Below, piece after piece: positions 18,914 through 26,537 of a stretch of DNA of 38,885 nucleotides. The translations under genes were made by a program, and so were the position numbers. Under the pieces are notes generated by a model that was not told where the DNA came from, searched no databases, and saw nothing but the letters and a program-made list of their open reading frames with translations. Position 1 is the first letter of the stretch. The number at the start of each line of letters is the position of its first letter. The stretch is from contig JAAVHY010000049.1 in assembly GCA_014799485.1 (NCBI GenBank), forward strand, positions 1 through 38,885, in the 5' to 3' direction. This DNA comes from Clostridiales bacterium. Its GTDB lineage: Bacteria; Bacillota_A; Clostridia; Oscillospirales; Oscillospiraceae.

Positions 18914-18942
18914 GCCCCTCCCGGCCTTTGGTCGGGAGGGGC
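18914..18942 (-). terminator. Strong hairpin after ftsZ
   Basis: GCCCCTCCCGACC pairs with GGCCGGGAGGGGC (one mismatch) five bases downstream of the ftsZ stop. On the minus strand only TTG follows, not a T run, so it may attenuate rather than stop transcription and let the radical SAM gene and gluQ be read at lower level. Confidence 0.5.
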
Positions 18943-18947
18943 GTTTC

Positions 18948-20099
18948 TCACTTTTTATTGAAAATGCGGAAAATGTCGTCGAAGGGATCGGCCTCAGGGG
19001 GCTCAGCGGCGGACTCCGACAGGGGCTTGGGGGGCGTGATGGGGCCCACCCCGGCGGGGACGCACGTGGGCTTGTCCTCCTGGGCGGCCTGGGGCTTGGC
19101 CTGGGCGGGCCGCTCCGCTTCCTTCTCCGGGACGGGGTTGTCCACCTCGCCGAAGCCGGTGGCGATGACGGTGACCCGCAGCTCGTCCTCCAGGGTGTCG
19201 TCAAAGGCGGTGCCCATCATGGACAGGGCGTCCGGGTCGGCCACCTGCTTGACCATCTCGGCGGCCTGCTCCACCTCCTCCAGACCCATGTCCATAGGCC
19301 CGGTGATGTTGACGATGATGCCCTTCGCCCCCTGGATGGAGGTCTCCAGCAGGGGGCTGTTGATGGCAATGCGGGTGGCCTCCTCCGCCTTGTTCTTGCC
19401 CGCGGCCCGGCCCACGCCCATGTGGGCCAGCCCCGCGTCCTTCATCACGGCGGTGACGTCGGCAAAGTCCAGGTTGATCAGGCCGGTGGTCTTGATCAGG
19501 TCGGAAATGGACTGCACCGCCTGACGCAGCACATCATCGGCGATGGCAAAGGCATTGGCAAAGGTGATCTTCTCGTCGGTGGCGTACTGGAGGCGGTCGT
19601 TGGGGATGATGACCAGGGAGTCCACCTTCTGCCGGAGCTCCTCAATGCCCCGGGCGGCCTGATCCATGCGGCGGCGCCCCTCAAAGTTGAAAGGCTTGGT
19701 GACCACGCCCACGGTGAGGATGCCCTTCTCCTTGGCCAGCTCCGCCACCACCGGGGCCGCCCCGGTGCCGGTGCCGCCTCCCATGCCGGCGGTGACGAAC
19801 ACCATATCCGCCCCTTCCAGCAGGGCGCTGATCTGCTCCTTGCTCTCCTTGGCGGACTCCCGGCCCACCTCGGGGTTGGCCCCCGCACCCTTGCCGCCGG
19901 TGAGCTTCTCGCCGATGGCCAGCTTCTGGGTGGCCTCGGAAGCGTTGAGACACTGGCGGTCGGTGTTTACGGCGACAAACTCCACACCCTGCATCCCCGA
20001 GCGAACCATGCGGTTGACCACGTTATTGCCGCCGCCGCCTACGCCAATGACCTTTAATACGTCCTCGTGGCTGGCGGCGGAATCCATTACAAATGCCAT
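18948..20099 (-). CDS. ftsZ: Cell division protein FtsZ
   Basis: FtsZ is the tubulin-like GTPase that forms the Z-ring. The 383-aa protein has [16 protein letters not shown] at the N-terminus, the GTP signature GGGTGTG at 107-113, and the T7 loop [15 protein letters not shown] (about 207-221) for GTP hydrolysis. A short Pro/Ala/Glu linker (about 315-370) is followed by the C-terminal peptide [13 protein letters not shown], which binds partner proteins. AGGAGG lies 8 bases before the ATG at 20097-20099. It is next to ftsQ but has its own strong promoter in the gap. ftsA, its usual upstream partner, is absent, as in many Clostridia of this group. Confidence 0.98.
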   Translation of the reverse strand: MAFVMDSAASHEDVLKVIGVGGGGNNVVNRMVRSGMQGVEFVAVNTDRQCLNASEATQKLAIGEKLTGGKGAGANPEVGRESAKESKEQISALLEGADMVFVTAGMGGGTGTGAAPVVAELAKEKGILTVGVVTKPFNFEGRRRMDQAARGIEELRQKVDSLVIIPNDRLQYATDEKITFANAFAIADDVLRQAVQSISDLIKTTGLINLDFADVTAVMKDAGLAHMGVGRAAGKNKAEEATRIAINSPLLETSIQGAKGIIVNITGPMDMGLEEVEQAAEMVKQVADPDALSMMGTAFDDTLEDELRVTVIATGFGEVDNPVPEKEAERPAQAKPQAAQEDKPTCVPAGVGPITPPKPLSESAAEPPEADPFDDIFRIFNKK

Positions 20100-20166
20100 C
20101 CTGTGACCCTCCTATGTAAAACCAGTGATAGTCCAAACAATAAGACGCCAAACTACATCTTGTTAT

Positions 20167-20195
20167 ATTGTACCCTTTTTTCCCAAAGCGGTCAA
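20167..20195 (-). promoter_or_regulatory. Sigma-A promoter of ftsZ
   Basis: On the minus strand: -35 TTGACC (20195-20190), 17-base spacer, -10 TACAAT (20172-20167), leaving a leader of about 60 bases. It allows FtsZ to be made independently of the upstream dcw cluster. Confidence 0.85.
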
Positions 20196-20231
20196 TAGAA
20201 AATCGCAGTTTTTTGCCGTCCCTCCAAAACT

Positions 20232-21011
20232 TTACGATCTGTCCGGCCGGAAGTAGGCTTTCCCGTCCATCACCGTCAGGTCCAGCACGCCGCCCTGCCC
20301 CTCCTGGATCGTCCCATCCTCCAGGCCCCGGGTCAGGGCGCTCCGGGCCAGGTAGACGCAGTAGTCATAATCCCCGCCCCGGGGCAGCCGCAGGTGGTAG
20401 ATGCCGTATTCCAGCGTCATGGACGTGGCGGCGGTGCAGTCCAGCGCCGTGCACTGCGGCAGGATGCCGTATTCCTCCAGCGCGCCCAGCAGCTGCTTGA
20501 CGTAGTCCAGGGTGAGCGCTTCCTCCTCGGTTGTCTGGATCATCCCCCCGGCGTAGGGTCCCACCGCCGTGAGGCCGTCGACCCGGATCGTCTGGATGGA
20601 GCCGTTGTCCTTTTCCAGCAGCTTGCCCTGGGCGGAGATGAGCCAGCGCCCCTCGGCCGAGTCCACCGACGCCGCCGCCACCCGCTCCGTCACCCGGATG
20701 ACCAGCCCGTCCGGGTAGACCCGCTGGAGGGCCACCCCCTCCACATAGGGCAGCTGGGTGCGGATGGACGCCGACACCCGGCTGCCGGCCAGGGCAATGA
20801 GATTGTCGCCTGTCTTGATGCCAGACGCCTCGATGATCTCCTCGGCGGTATAGCGCACATTGCCCGTCACTTCGATGGTGTTTACCCGGAAAAAGACCAC
20901 ACAGGCCACGATGACCGCCGCGGAGATCAGCAGGACGGACAGCATTTTGTAAAGGCCGCCAAACCGGCCCCGCCGCTTTTTCGGCCTGCTGTGTCTGCGC
21001 TGTCGTGCCAC
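20232..21011 (-). CDS. ftsQ: Divisome protein FtsQ/DivIB
   Basis: This bitopic membrane protein links early and late divisome parts through FtsL and FtsB. The basic cytoplasmic tail (RQRRHSRPKKRR) is followed by one membrane helix (about residues 25-43), then a POTRA domain starting FFRVNTIEVTGNVRYTAEEI, then the FtsQ beta domain (about 115-230). Length is 259 aa from GTG at 21009-21011, chosen because GAGG lies 8 bases upstream. A GTG three codons earlier (21018-21020) lacks a ribosome site. The gap to murA is 28 bases from this start. Confidence 0.92.
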   Translation of the reverse strand: MARQRRHSRPKKRRGRFGGLYKMLSVLLISAAVIVACVVFFRVNTIEVTGNVRYTAEEIIEASGIKTGDNLIALAGSRVSASIRTQLPYVEGVALQRVYPDGLVIRVTERVAAASVDSAEGRWLISAQGKLLEKDNGSIQTIRVDGLTAVGPYAGGMIQTTEEEALTLDYVKQLLGALEEYGILPQCTALDCTAATSMTLEYGIYHLRLPRGGDYDYCVYLARSALTRGLEDGTIQEGQGGVLDLTVMDGKAYFRPDRS

Positions 21012-21039
21012 GGTCGTCACCTCGGTTCTGATCTATCTG

Positions 21040-22296
21040 CTATTCTTCCCTGCGTTCAACATTTGCCCCCAGGGCCCCGAGCATTTCCTCCAGCCCCTCG
21101 TAGCCCCGGTCGATGTGGTTCAGGCCGGACAGGACCGTGGTCCCCTCCGCCCCCAGGGCCGCCGCCGCCAAAGCGCCGCCCCCCCGCAGGTCGGACGCCT
21201 CCACCCGGGCACCGTGGAGCCGTTCCACCCCCCGCACCAGGGCCACCCGGCCCTCGGTGGTGATGTCCGCCCCCATGCGGATGAGCTCGGGCACGTGGCG
21301 GTAGCGGCTGTCGAACATGGTCTCTACGAACAAAGTGCATCCCCGGGACGCCGCCAGCGCCGCCATCACCGGGGCCTGCGCGTCGGTGGGGAAGCCGGGA
21401 TAGGGGGCGGTCCGGATGGTGGGCACACCCTTGAGCGGAACGCCCCCATCCCGCTCCAGCTCCACGTATTCCAGCCTGCTCTCCACCCGGCAGCCCGCCT
21501 GGTGGAACACGGACAGGACCGTGGCCAGGTGCCGCCAGTCCACCCCGCTCAGCCGCACCCTTCCCCCTGCCGCCGCCGTGGCGGACAGCAGGGTGGCCGC
21601 CACGATGCGGTCGCCCATGACAGTGTATTCCCCGCCGGACAGCGGGCGGCCCCCTTCCACAGTAATGGTGGAACTGCCCGCCCCCCGGACATCCGCCCCC
21701 AGGCTGTTGAGGAAGCCCTGGAGATCGCCGATCTCCGGCTCCCGGGCCGCGTTGGAGATGGTGGTGGCGCCTTGCGCCCCCACGGCGCACAAGATCGCGT
21801 TTTCCGTAGCGCCCACACTGGGCAGGGCCAGCTGTATCTCCCCGCCCCGGGGCCGTCCCTGGCAGTGGATGCCCCAGTCCTCCCGCACCTCGCACCCCAG
21901 GGCCCGGATGGCGCTGAGATGCAGGTCGATGGGCCTGGGGCCCAGCTCGCACCCGCCGGGGTAGGTCAGGTGGGCCTCCCCCGCCCGGGCCAGCAGCGGC
22001 CCCAGGAAAATGATGGACGAGCGCATGGAGCGCATCTGTTCCTCCGAGACCGTGTTCCCCGACGCCCCGGTGGGGTCCACCCAGACGGTGTGACCCTCCT
22101 GCTCTGCCCTGCATCCCAGGCGGCGGAGTATGCCCAGCGCGGCGGTCACATCGGTGAGTTTTGGGCAGTTGCGCAGCGTTACCGGCCCCCGTGCCAGCAG
22201 ACAGGCGGCTAAAATGGGCAGCACGCTGTTTTTTGCCCCATGGACGGCCAGCTCGCCCTCCAGCGGCATCCCGCCCCGAAGATACATTACACTCAT
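21040..22296 (-). CDS. murA: UDP-N-acetylglucosamine 1-carboxyvinyltransferase MurA
   Basis: MurA transfers enolpyruvate from PEP to UDP-GlcNAc, the first committed step of wall synthesis and the fosfomycin target. The 418-aa product has K22-N23 (HGAKNSVLP), a mobile loop TYPGGCELGPRPIDLHL with the catalytic C116 (so fosfomycin-sensitive chemistry is expected at this residue), and the conserved TDAQAPVMA and ETMFDSRYRHVPEL blocks. The loop reads GGCELG instead of the usual GGCAIG. ATG 22294-22296 has GGAGG 7 bases upstream. It lies between murG and ftsQ, a Firmicute dcw position. A second murA paralogue may exist elsewhere. Confidence 0.96.
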   Translation of the reverse strand: MSVMYLRGGMPLEGELAVHGAKNSVLPILAACLLARGPVTLRNCPKLTDVTAALGILRRLGCRAEQEGHTVWVDPTGASGNTVSEEQMRSMRSSIIFLGPLLARAGEAHLTYPGGCELGPRPIDLHLSAIRALGCEVREDWGIHCQGRPRGGEIQLALPSVGATENAILCAVGAQGATTISNAAREPEIGDLQGFLNSLGADVRGAGSSTITVEGGRPLSGGEYTVMGDRIVAATLLSATAAAGGRVRLSGVDWRHLATVLSVFHQAGCRVESRLEYVELERDGGVPLKGVPTIRTAPYPGFPTDAQAPVMAALAASRGCTLFVETMFDSRYRHVPELIRMGADITTEGRVALVRGVERLHGARVEASDLRGGGALAAAALGAEGTTVLSGLNHIDRGYEGLEEMLGALGANVERREE

Positions 22297-22356
22297 GGCA
22301 AAGCCTCCCCATAGAAAGAAATCTCGATCCATTCTATGCGGATAGGCTTTCAGCCG

Positions 22357-23469
22357 TTATTTTATGAGCGCAACGAGGTTTTCATAGATATCCTGGGCCG
22401 CATGGGGCGCGGCCAGCTCACGCAGGGCCTTCCCCATGGCCGCCCGGCGGGCGCCGTCGGCCAGCAGGTCCATCGCCGCTTTGTAGAGGTCTTCGCCGGT
22501 GCAGCCCTTCTCCTCCACCAGCTCCACCCCGCCCCGGTCGGCCAGCACCTTGGCGTTTTTGTACTGGTGGTTTGCCGCCACGAAGGGGGAGGGCACCAAA
22601 ATAGCGGGCTTGCCCAGGGCGGTGAGCTCCCCGATGGTGGACGCCCCCGCCCGGCAGATCACCAGGTCGGCCGCCGCCATCACCACCGGCATATCGTCGA
22701 TATAGGGCCGCACCTCTTTTTCATCCACCTTGATGTTCCGCTTGGCCAGCTCAGCGGTCATGCTTTTGTAGTCCCGTCCGGCGGCATGGATGTAGTGGAA
22801 GGGCTTCCCCTCCGCCGCCCAGCGCTCCACCAGGTCTACCGTGTGATCGCTCATATGCCCCGCCCCCTGGGAGCCCCAGAAGGACACCACCAGGGGGTGA
22901 CTGTCCGTCAGTCCCAGCTCCAGCCGGGCCTGCTCCCGGTCCAGGGAGAAGAACTCCCCCCGCACCGGGGTGCCGGTGACGGCCACCTTTTTCGCGTCCT
23001 TATAGTAGGCCGCCGCCTCGGGGAAACCGACCATCACCAGATCCACCTGGTTGGCCAGCGTCCGGGTGGTAAGGCCCGGGTAGGCGTTGGACTCGTGGAG
23101 GGCGCATGGGATATGCCGCCTGGCCGCCTCGTGGACGGCGGGATAGGAGGCGTAGCCCCCCGTGCCCACCACCAGGTCGGGCTTGAACCGCTTGAGGATG
23201 ACCGCCGCCTCGTGCTGCCCCACCGGCAGCTTGAAGACGCTGCCCACATTGTGCTTGATGATTTTCCAGCTCCAGGCGCGTTCGAAGGTGGACACCTTTA
23301 CCGTCTCGATGGGGTAGCCCGCCTGGGAAACCAGCCGCTGCTCCATCCCCCGCTCCGCGCCCACGAACAGGATCTCGCAGCCGGGGTGGCGGCTCTTGAA
23401 CTGCTGGGCCACCGCCAGGGCGGGGTTGACATGGCCCGCCGAGCCGCCGCAGGTAAATATCACTTTCAT
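22357..23469 (-). CDS. murG: UDP-GlcNAc:undecaprenyl-PP-MurNAc-pentapeptide GlcNAc transferase MurG
   Basis: This GT-B glycosyltransferase converts lipid I to lipid II on the inner membrane face. The 370-aa protein has the first glycine-rich loop CGGSAGHVNPALA (7-19; usually GGTGGH), the second GTGGYASYPAVHEA, the third SFWGSQGAG, and the UDP-GlcNAc binding segment CRAGASTIGELTALGKPAILVPSP. ATG 23467-23469 is preceded by GAGG at 5 bases. The 118-base gap from ftsW holds a double hairpin that ends just before this ribosome site. Confidence 0.97.
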   Translation of the reverse strand: MKVIFTCGGSAGHVNPALAVAQQFKSRHPGCEILFVGAERGMEQRLVSQAGYPIETVKVSTFERAWSWKIIKHNVGSVFKLPVGQHEAAVILKRFKPDLVVGTGGYASYPAVHEAARRHIPCALHESNAYPGLTTRTLANQVDLVMVGFPEAAAYYKDAKKVAVTGTPVRGEFFSLDREQARLELGLTDSHPLVVSFWGSQGAGHMSDHTVDLVERWAAEGKPFHYIHAAGRDYKSMTAELAKRNIKVDEKEVRPYIDDMPVVMAAADLVICRAGASTIGELTALGKPAILVPSPFVAANHQYKNAKVLADRGGVELVEEKGCTGEDLYKAAMDLLADGARRAAMGKALRELAAPHAAQDIYENLVALIK

Positions 23470-23496
23470 GTCGTCCTCACAAACTCCATTCCTCTC

Positions 23497-23570
23497 GCTT
23501 CCGCCCTTCGGCGAAAGCTCGCTCATTTCGTTGCTCGTCCTCTCCCCACGAAAGCTGAACGGCGCTTTCG
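23497..23570 (-). other. Double hairpin in the ftsW-murG gap
   Basis: Two stems lie between ftsW and murG: CGAAAGC (23549-23555) with GCTTTCG (23564-23570), and GCTTCCGCC (23497-23505) with GGCGAAAGC (23510-23518; one wobble pair). No T tract follows. GAGCG-type words resemble those in the elements at 24845 and 34807, but the order is different, so I do not call it a third copy. Confidence 0.5.
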
Positions 23571-23587
23571 CGGGGGCCCCTTACCTC

Positions 23588-24814
23588 CTATTCCGCCTTG
23601 GGGGCGGCGATTTGCCGGGACACACTTAATACCATGCCCATCTCCGCCAATTGGATGGCCAGGGCCGTGCCGCCGTAGCTGAAAAAGGGCAGCGAGATGC
23701 CCGTGGGGGGCAGGAAGCCCGTCACCACGCCGATGTTGAAGAAGGCCTGGAATGCCGTCAGCGACGTGATGCCCACCACCAGCAGGGTGCCGAAGCGGTC
23801 CCGGGCGTGGAGGGCCAGCCAGTAGCCCCGGATGATGAGCAGGGCGAACAGGGCGATGATGACGCAGGCCCCCACCATACCCAGCTCCTCGCAGAGAATG
23901 GGGAAAATATAGTCGTTGTGCTCCTCCGGCAGGAAGGCGTTTTTCTGCCGGCTGTTGCCCAGCCCCACCCCCAGCAGGCCGCCGGAGCCGATGGCGATCC
24001 TGGCCTGAATGGGCTGGAAGCCGTCCCCCAAGGGGTCGCTGAAGGGGTCATGCCAGATGGTGAGCCGCTTGGTCATATATTCCGTGTGGTTGGCGACCCA
24101 GTAGAGCGCCCCCCCCAGCACCGCCCCGCCGCCCAGGAACCAGTACAGCGAGACGCCGGACGCGAACAGCACCGACGCCGCCCCCAGCGCCACCAGGATC
24201 GTACCGGACAAGTGCTTCTGCAGCAGGATAATGCCCAGCACCACCCCCAGCACCAGCACATAGGGAATCAGCTCCAGCAGGCCGATGCGGTCCAGCCGCG
24301 CCGCCATCCGGCCCGTGAACGTGCGCTTGCTCCACTTTTTGGGCGGGCCCAGCTGGGTATTGCGTTTGGACAGCCGGGCGGCAAAAAACAGGATAACGCC
24401 CACCTTGGCGATCTCCGAGGGCTGGAAGCGGAGGCCGAATATGTTCAGCCACCGCCGCGCGCCGCCGCCGCTGCGCCCCAGGGGAGTGAACACCAGCAGC
24501 ATCAGCACCACCGAGCCCGCCAGCACAAAAATGGACATCCAGCGGAAGTGCTGGTAGTCGATCTTGGAGATGATGAACATGGCCACGACGCCCAGCACGG
24601 CGAAGCTGAACTGCCGCTTGAAATAATACAGGGGATCCCCCCCGGTGTTCACGCCCCGGTCCATGTCCAGCATAGCGGAGACGTAGGAAGCGGACAGTAC
24701 CATGATAAGGCCGATGGCGGTGAGCAGCATCACCAAAGCCAGAAAAGGCAGGTCGATGGGCCCCCGGGCCAGCTGCTGCTCAATGGTCAGGTCACGTTTG
24801 GCCTTTTTCCGCAC
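23588..24814 (-). CDS. ftsW: SEDS glycosyltransferase FtsW
   Basis: The 408-aa polytopic membrane protein (about 10 helices) belongs to the SEDS family, which polymerises lipid II with a cognate class B PBP. Signatures are RRWLNIFGLRFQPSEIAKVG (about 130-150), the extracellular loop GDGFQPIQARIAIGSGGLLGVGLGNS with the catalytic-region QARIAIGSG, LPEEHNDYIFPILCEELG, and the C-terminal LPPTGISLPFFSYGGTA. The start is GTG at 24812-24814, with GGAGG 7 bases upstream. SpoVE is a close paralogue and cannot be excluded by sequence. Location beside murG and the PBP supports FtsW. Confidence 0.95.
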   Translation of the reverse strand: MRKKAKRDLTIEQQLARGPIDLPFLALVMLLTAIGLIMVLSASYVSAMLDMDRGVNTGGDPLYYFKRQFSFAVLGVVAMFIISKIDYQHFRWMSIFVLAGSVVLMLLVFTPLGRSGGGARRWLNIFGLRFQPSEIAKVGVILFFAARLSKRNTQLGPPKKWSKRTFTGRMAARLDRIGLLELIPYVLVLGVVLGIILLQKHLSGTILVALGAASVLFASGVSLYWFLGGGAVLGGALYWVANHTEYMTKRLTIWHDPFSDPLGDGFQPIQARIAIGSGGLLGVGLGNSRQKNAFLPEEHNDYIFPILCEELGMVGACVIIALFALLIIRGYWLALHARDRFGTLLVVGITSLTAFQAFFNIGVVTGFLPPTGISLPFFSYGGTALAIQLAEMGMVLSVSRQIAAPKAE

Positions 24815-24844
24815 GGTGTTCCCTCCTTTGTCCTTGGGCTATTG

Positions 24845-24975
24845 TTGTCACGCTGCGAAGCGGCCAGGACGCTCGGTCGCTTTCCTTCCGACTCGGGCTG
24901 GTCTCTGGGGCCGATGGCCCCATCGCTCACCCTCGCTCCAGTCCAAGCTCCCTCGCTGACCGCTTCTCCACGCTC
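24845..24975 (-). repeat. Structured intergenic element, copy A (mraY-ftsW gap)
   Basis: This 131-base segment shares four separated blocks with 34807-34933: TGTCACGCT, TTCC(T/C)TCCGACTCGG(G/A)CTGGTCTC, CCTCGCTCC(A/G)GTCCA and ACGCTC (plus-strand reading). Stems: GAAGCGG (24857-24863) with CCGCTTC (24960-24966); GGGCTGG (24895-24901) with CCAGTCC (24938-24944); apical GGGGCC-GAT-GGCCCC (24907-24921). Its edge overlaps the mraY stop codon, and it ends about 20 bases before the ftsW ribosome site. Confidence 0.65.
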
Positions 24976-25963
24976 AGATCGCGTACCGATACATCACGCC
25001 CACAAACGCCAGCAGACAGAACGCCACCGTGATGCCGGTGAAGGTGAGCACGATGCGCACCTCGCTCCACCCGCCCAGCTCCAGATGGTGGTGGAGGGGG
25101 GCCATGCGGAAGATACGCTTGCCGTGGGTGAGCTTGAAGTAGCCCACCTGGATGATGTCACTCATGGTCTCGGCAATATAGATGATCCCCACCGGCACCA
25201 GCACCAGCGGCGTGTCCAGGGCAAAGGCCATGCCGCACACCGCGCCCCCCAGGAACAGGGAGCCGGTGTCCCCCATGAACACCTTGGCCGGGTGGAAATT
25301 ATATACCAGGAAGCCCAGCAGGCCGCCGGCCAGCGCGCCGGCGAAAATGCCCACCGCGCCGAATTCCCACCACTGGGACAGCGCCGCGAAGAACACCGAC
25401 ACCGCCAGGGTCACCGACCCGGCCAGGCCGTCCACCCCGTCGGTGAGGTTGACCGCGTTGACGCACCCCACCATGACAAAGGCGGCAAACACCAGGTATA
25501 CCCCCCAGGACAGGGGGATAGTGACGTTGACAAAGGGGATATACAGGTTGGGGGTGAGATGGTGGCTGCTCCGCAGCAGGGCCAGGAACGCGATGGCCGC
25601 CGCCAGCTGGAGCAGGAACTTCCATCCGGCGGTGAGGCCGGTGTTCTCGTGCTTGCGGATCTTGGCGGAATCATCCACAAAGCCGATGGCCCCGCAAACC
25701 AGGGCAAAGCCCAGCACGAACACCGCCTGCCAGCTTCCCTCCGCCATGTCCCGCCAGCCAAAGGCAATGACCACCGCGATCACCGCCAGGATGAACATGA
25801 TGCCCCCCATGGTGGGCGTGCCCTCTTTGATCTTATGCCAATTGGGGCCGATCTCCTTGATGGACTGGCCCGCGTGCAGGGCCCGCAGAACGGGGATCAA
25901 AAACCATCCCACCACCACCGAGATCACAAACGCGGTCAGCGCCGCCAACAGTATCCGTACCAT
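24974..25963 (-). CDS. mraY: Phospho-N-acetylmuramoyl-pentapeptide transferase MraY
   Basis: MraY moves phospho-MurNAc-pentapeptide to undecaprenyl phosphate, making lipid I. The 329-aa, 10-helix membrane enzyme has GTPTMGGIMFI, the Mg/catalytic aspartates in GFVDDSAKI, NAVNLTDGVDGLAGS, FMGDTGSLFLGG, and the histidine-rich loop MAPLHHHLELGGWSE. GGAGGAG lies 5 bases before the ATG at 25961-25963. It follows the small Mur-like gene by 43 bases, and its TGA stop is embedded in the edge of the structured element before ftsW. Confidence 0.97.
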   Translation of the reverse strand: MVRILLAALTAFVISVVVGWFLIPVLRALHAGQSIKEIGPNWHKIKEGTPTMGGIMFILAVIAVVIAFGWRDMAEGSWQAVFVLGFALVCGAIGFVDDSAKIRKHENTGLTAGWKFLLQLAAAIAFLALLRSSHHLTPNLYIPFVNVTIPLSWGVYLVFAAFVMVGCVNAVNLTDGVDGLAGSVTLAVSVFFAALSQWWEFGAVGIFAGALAGGLLGFLVYNFHPAKVFMGDTGSLFLGGAVCGMAFALDTPLVLVPVGIIYIAETMSDIIQVGYFKLTHGKRIFRMAPLHHHLELGGWSEVRIVLTFTGITVAFCLLAFVGVMYRYAI

Positions 25964-26006
25964 AGCTTCTCCTCCACACTCTCTTTCGTATTCCCTTGCT
26001 TCTCTC

Positions 26007-26537
26007 TCAAACACCCAGCCGGGCCGCCGCGTCATCCAGCGGCACCCCCAGGGCCAGCGCCCCCGCCAGGGCCGCCAGGTGGTCATACAGCCGGGGGCTC
26101 CCCCCCGCGGGCACCCGCACCCGGGTCAGCTCGCCCCGGGTCGTAAAAGCTTCGAATTCCAGCCGCTCCCCCCGGAGGCGGACGTTCTTGGCGGTGAGAT
26201 CCGCCTGGGGCCTGCCGTCGGAGTAGGCGTACACCGCCCCCGGCATAGCGCCGGCCAGGCGGCGGCCCTCCGGGTCGTCCAGCCCCACCACGGTGATCCC
26301 GGCCCGGCGGGACAACGCCCACCGCGCCGCGGCACAGCCGCTCAGCCCCCCCTGGGCGGGGGGCTCAAAGTTCTCCACCACCACCGCGCGGCAGCGGCCC
26401 TCGTACATCGCCGCCTGGCAGGGCGTCAGCTCCACCACCGGCCCGGGCAGCAGGACGCGCAGCAGCCCGGCGGTGAGTGTGCCCCCCCGGCCTACCACGG
26501 CCACAGGGTCCTTTATCGTACTCCTACTGGTCCCCAT
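26007..26537 (-). CDS. Small degenerate Mur-ligase-like protein
   Basis: The 176-aa protein sits where murE/murF normally lie. It looks like a stripped Mur ligase central domain. VAVVGRGGTLTAGLL (12-26) parallels the ATP loop but lacks the catalytic Lys (Mur enzymes: GT-N/D-GKT/S-T). A second part, ITVVGLDDPEGRRLAG (81-96), parallels the MurE NxDDPxG region, and RLYDHLAALAGALALGVPLDDA (149-170) parallels the end of the central domain. The N-terminal UDP domain and C-terminal amino-acid domain are missing, so ligase activity is very unlikely. The ATG at 26535-26537 overlaps the PBP gene by 14 bases with a weak AGGA site; a downstream GTG (26507-26505 region) is possible. The assignment is by motif pattern only. 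It is either a decayed remnant or a repurposed binding protein. Confidence 0.7.
   Translation of the reverse strand: MGTSRSTIKDPVAVVGRGGTLTAGLLRVLLPGPVVELTPCQAAMYEGRCRAVVVENFEPPAQGGLSGCAAARWALSRRAGITVVGLDDPEGRRLAGAMPGAVYAYSDGRPQADLTAKNVRLRGERLEFEAFTTRGELTRVRVPAGGSPRLYDHLAALAGALALGVPLDDAAARLGV

Noticed and set aside
21056..22312. 418-codon Gly/Arg-rich minus-strand frame overlapping murA in another frame
   Set aside because: Shadow of murA in the alternative frame; no start site or motifs.
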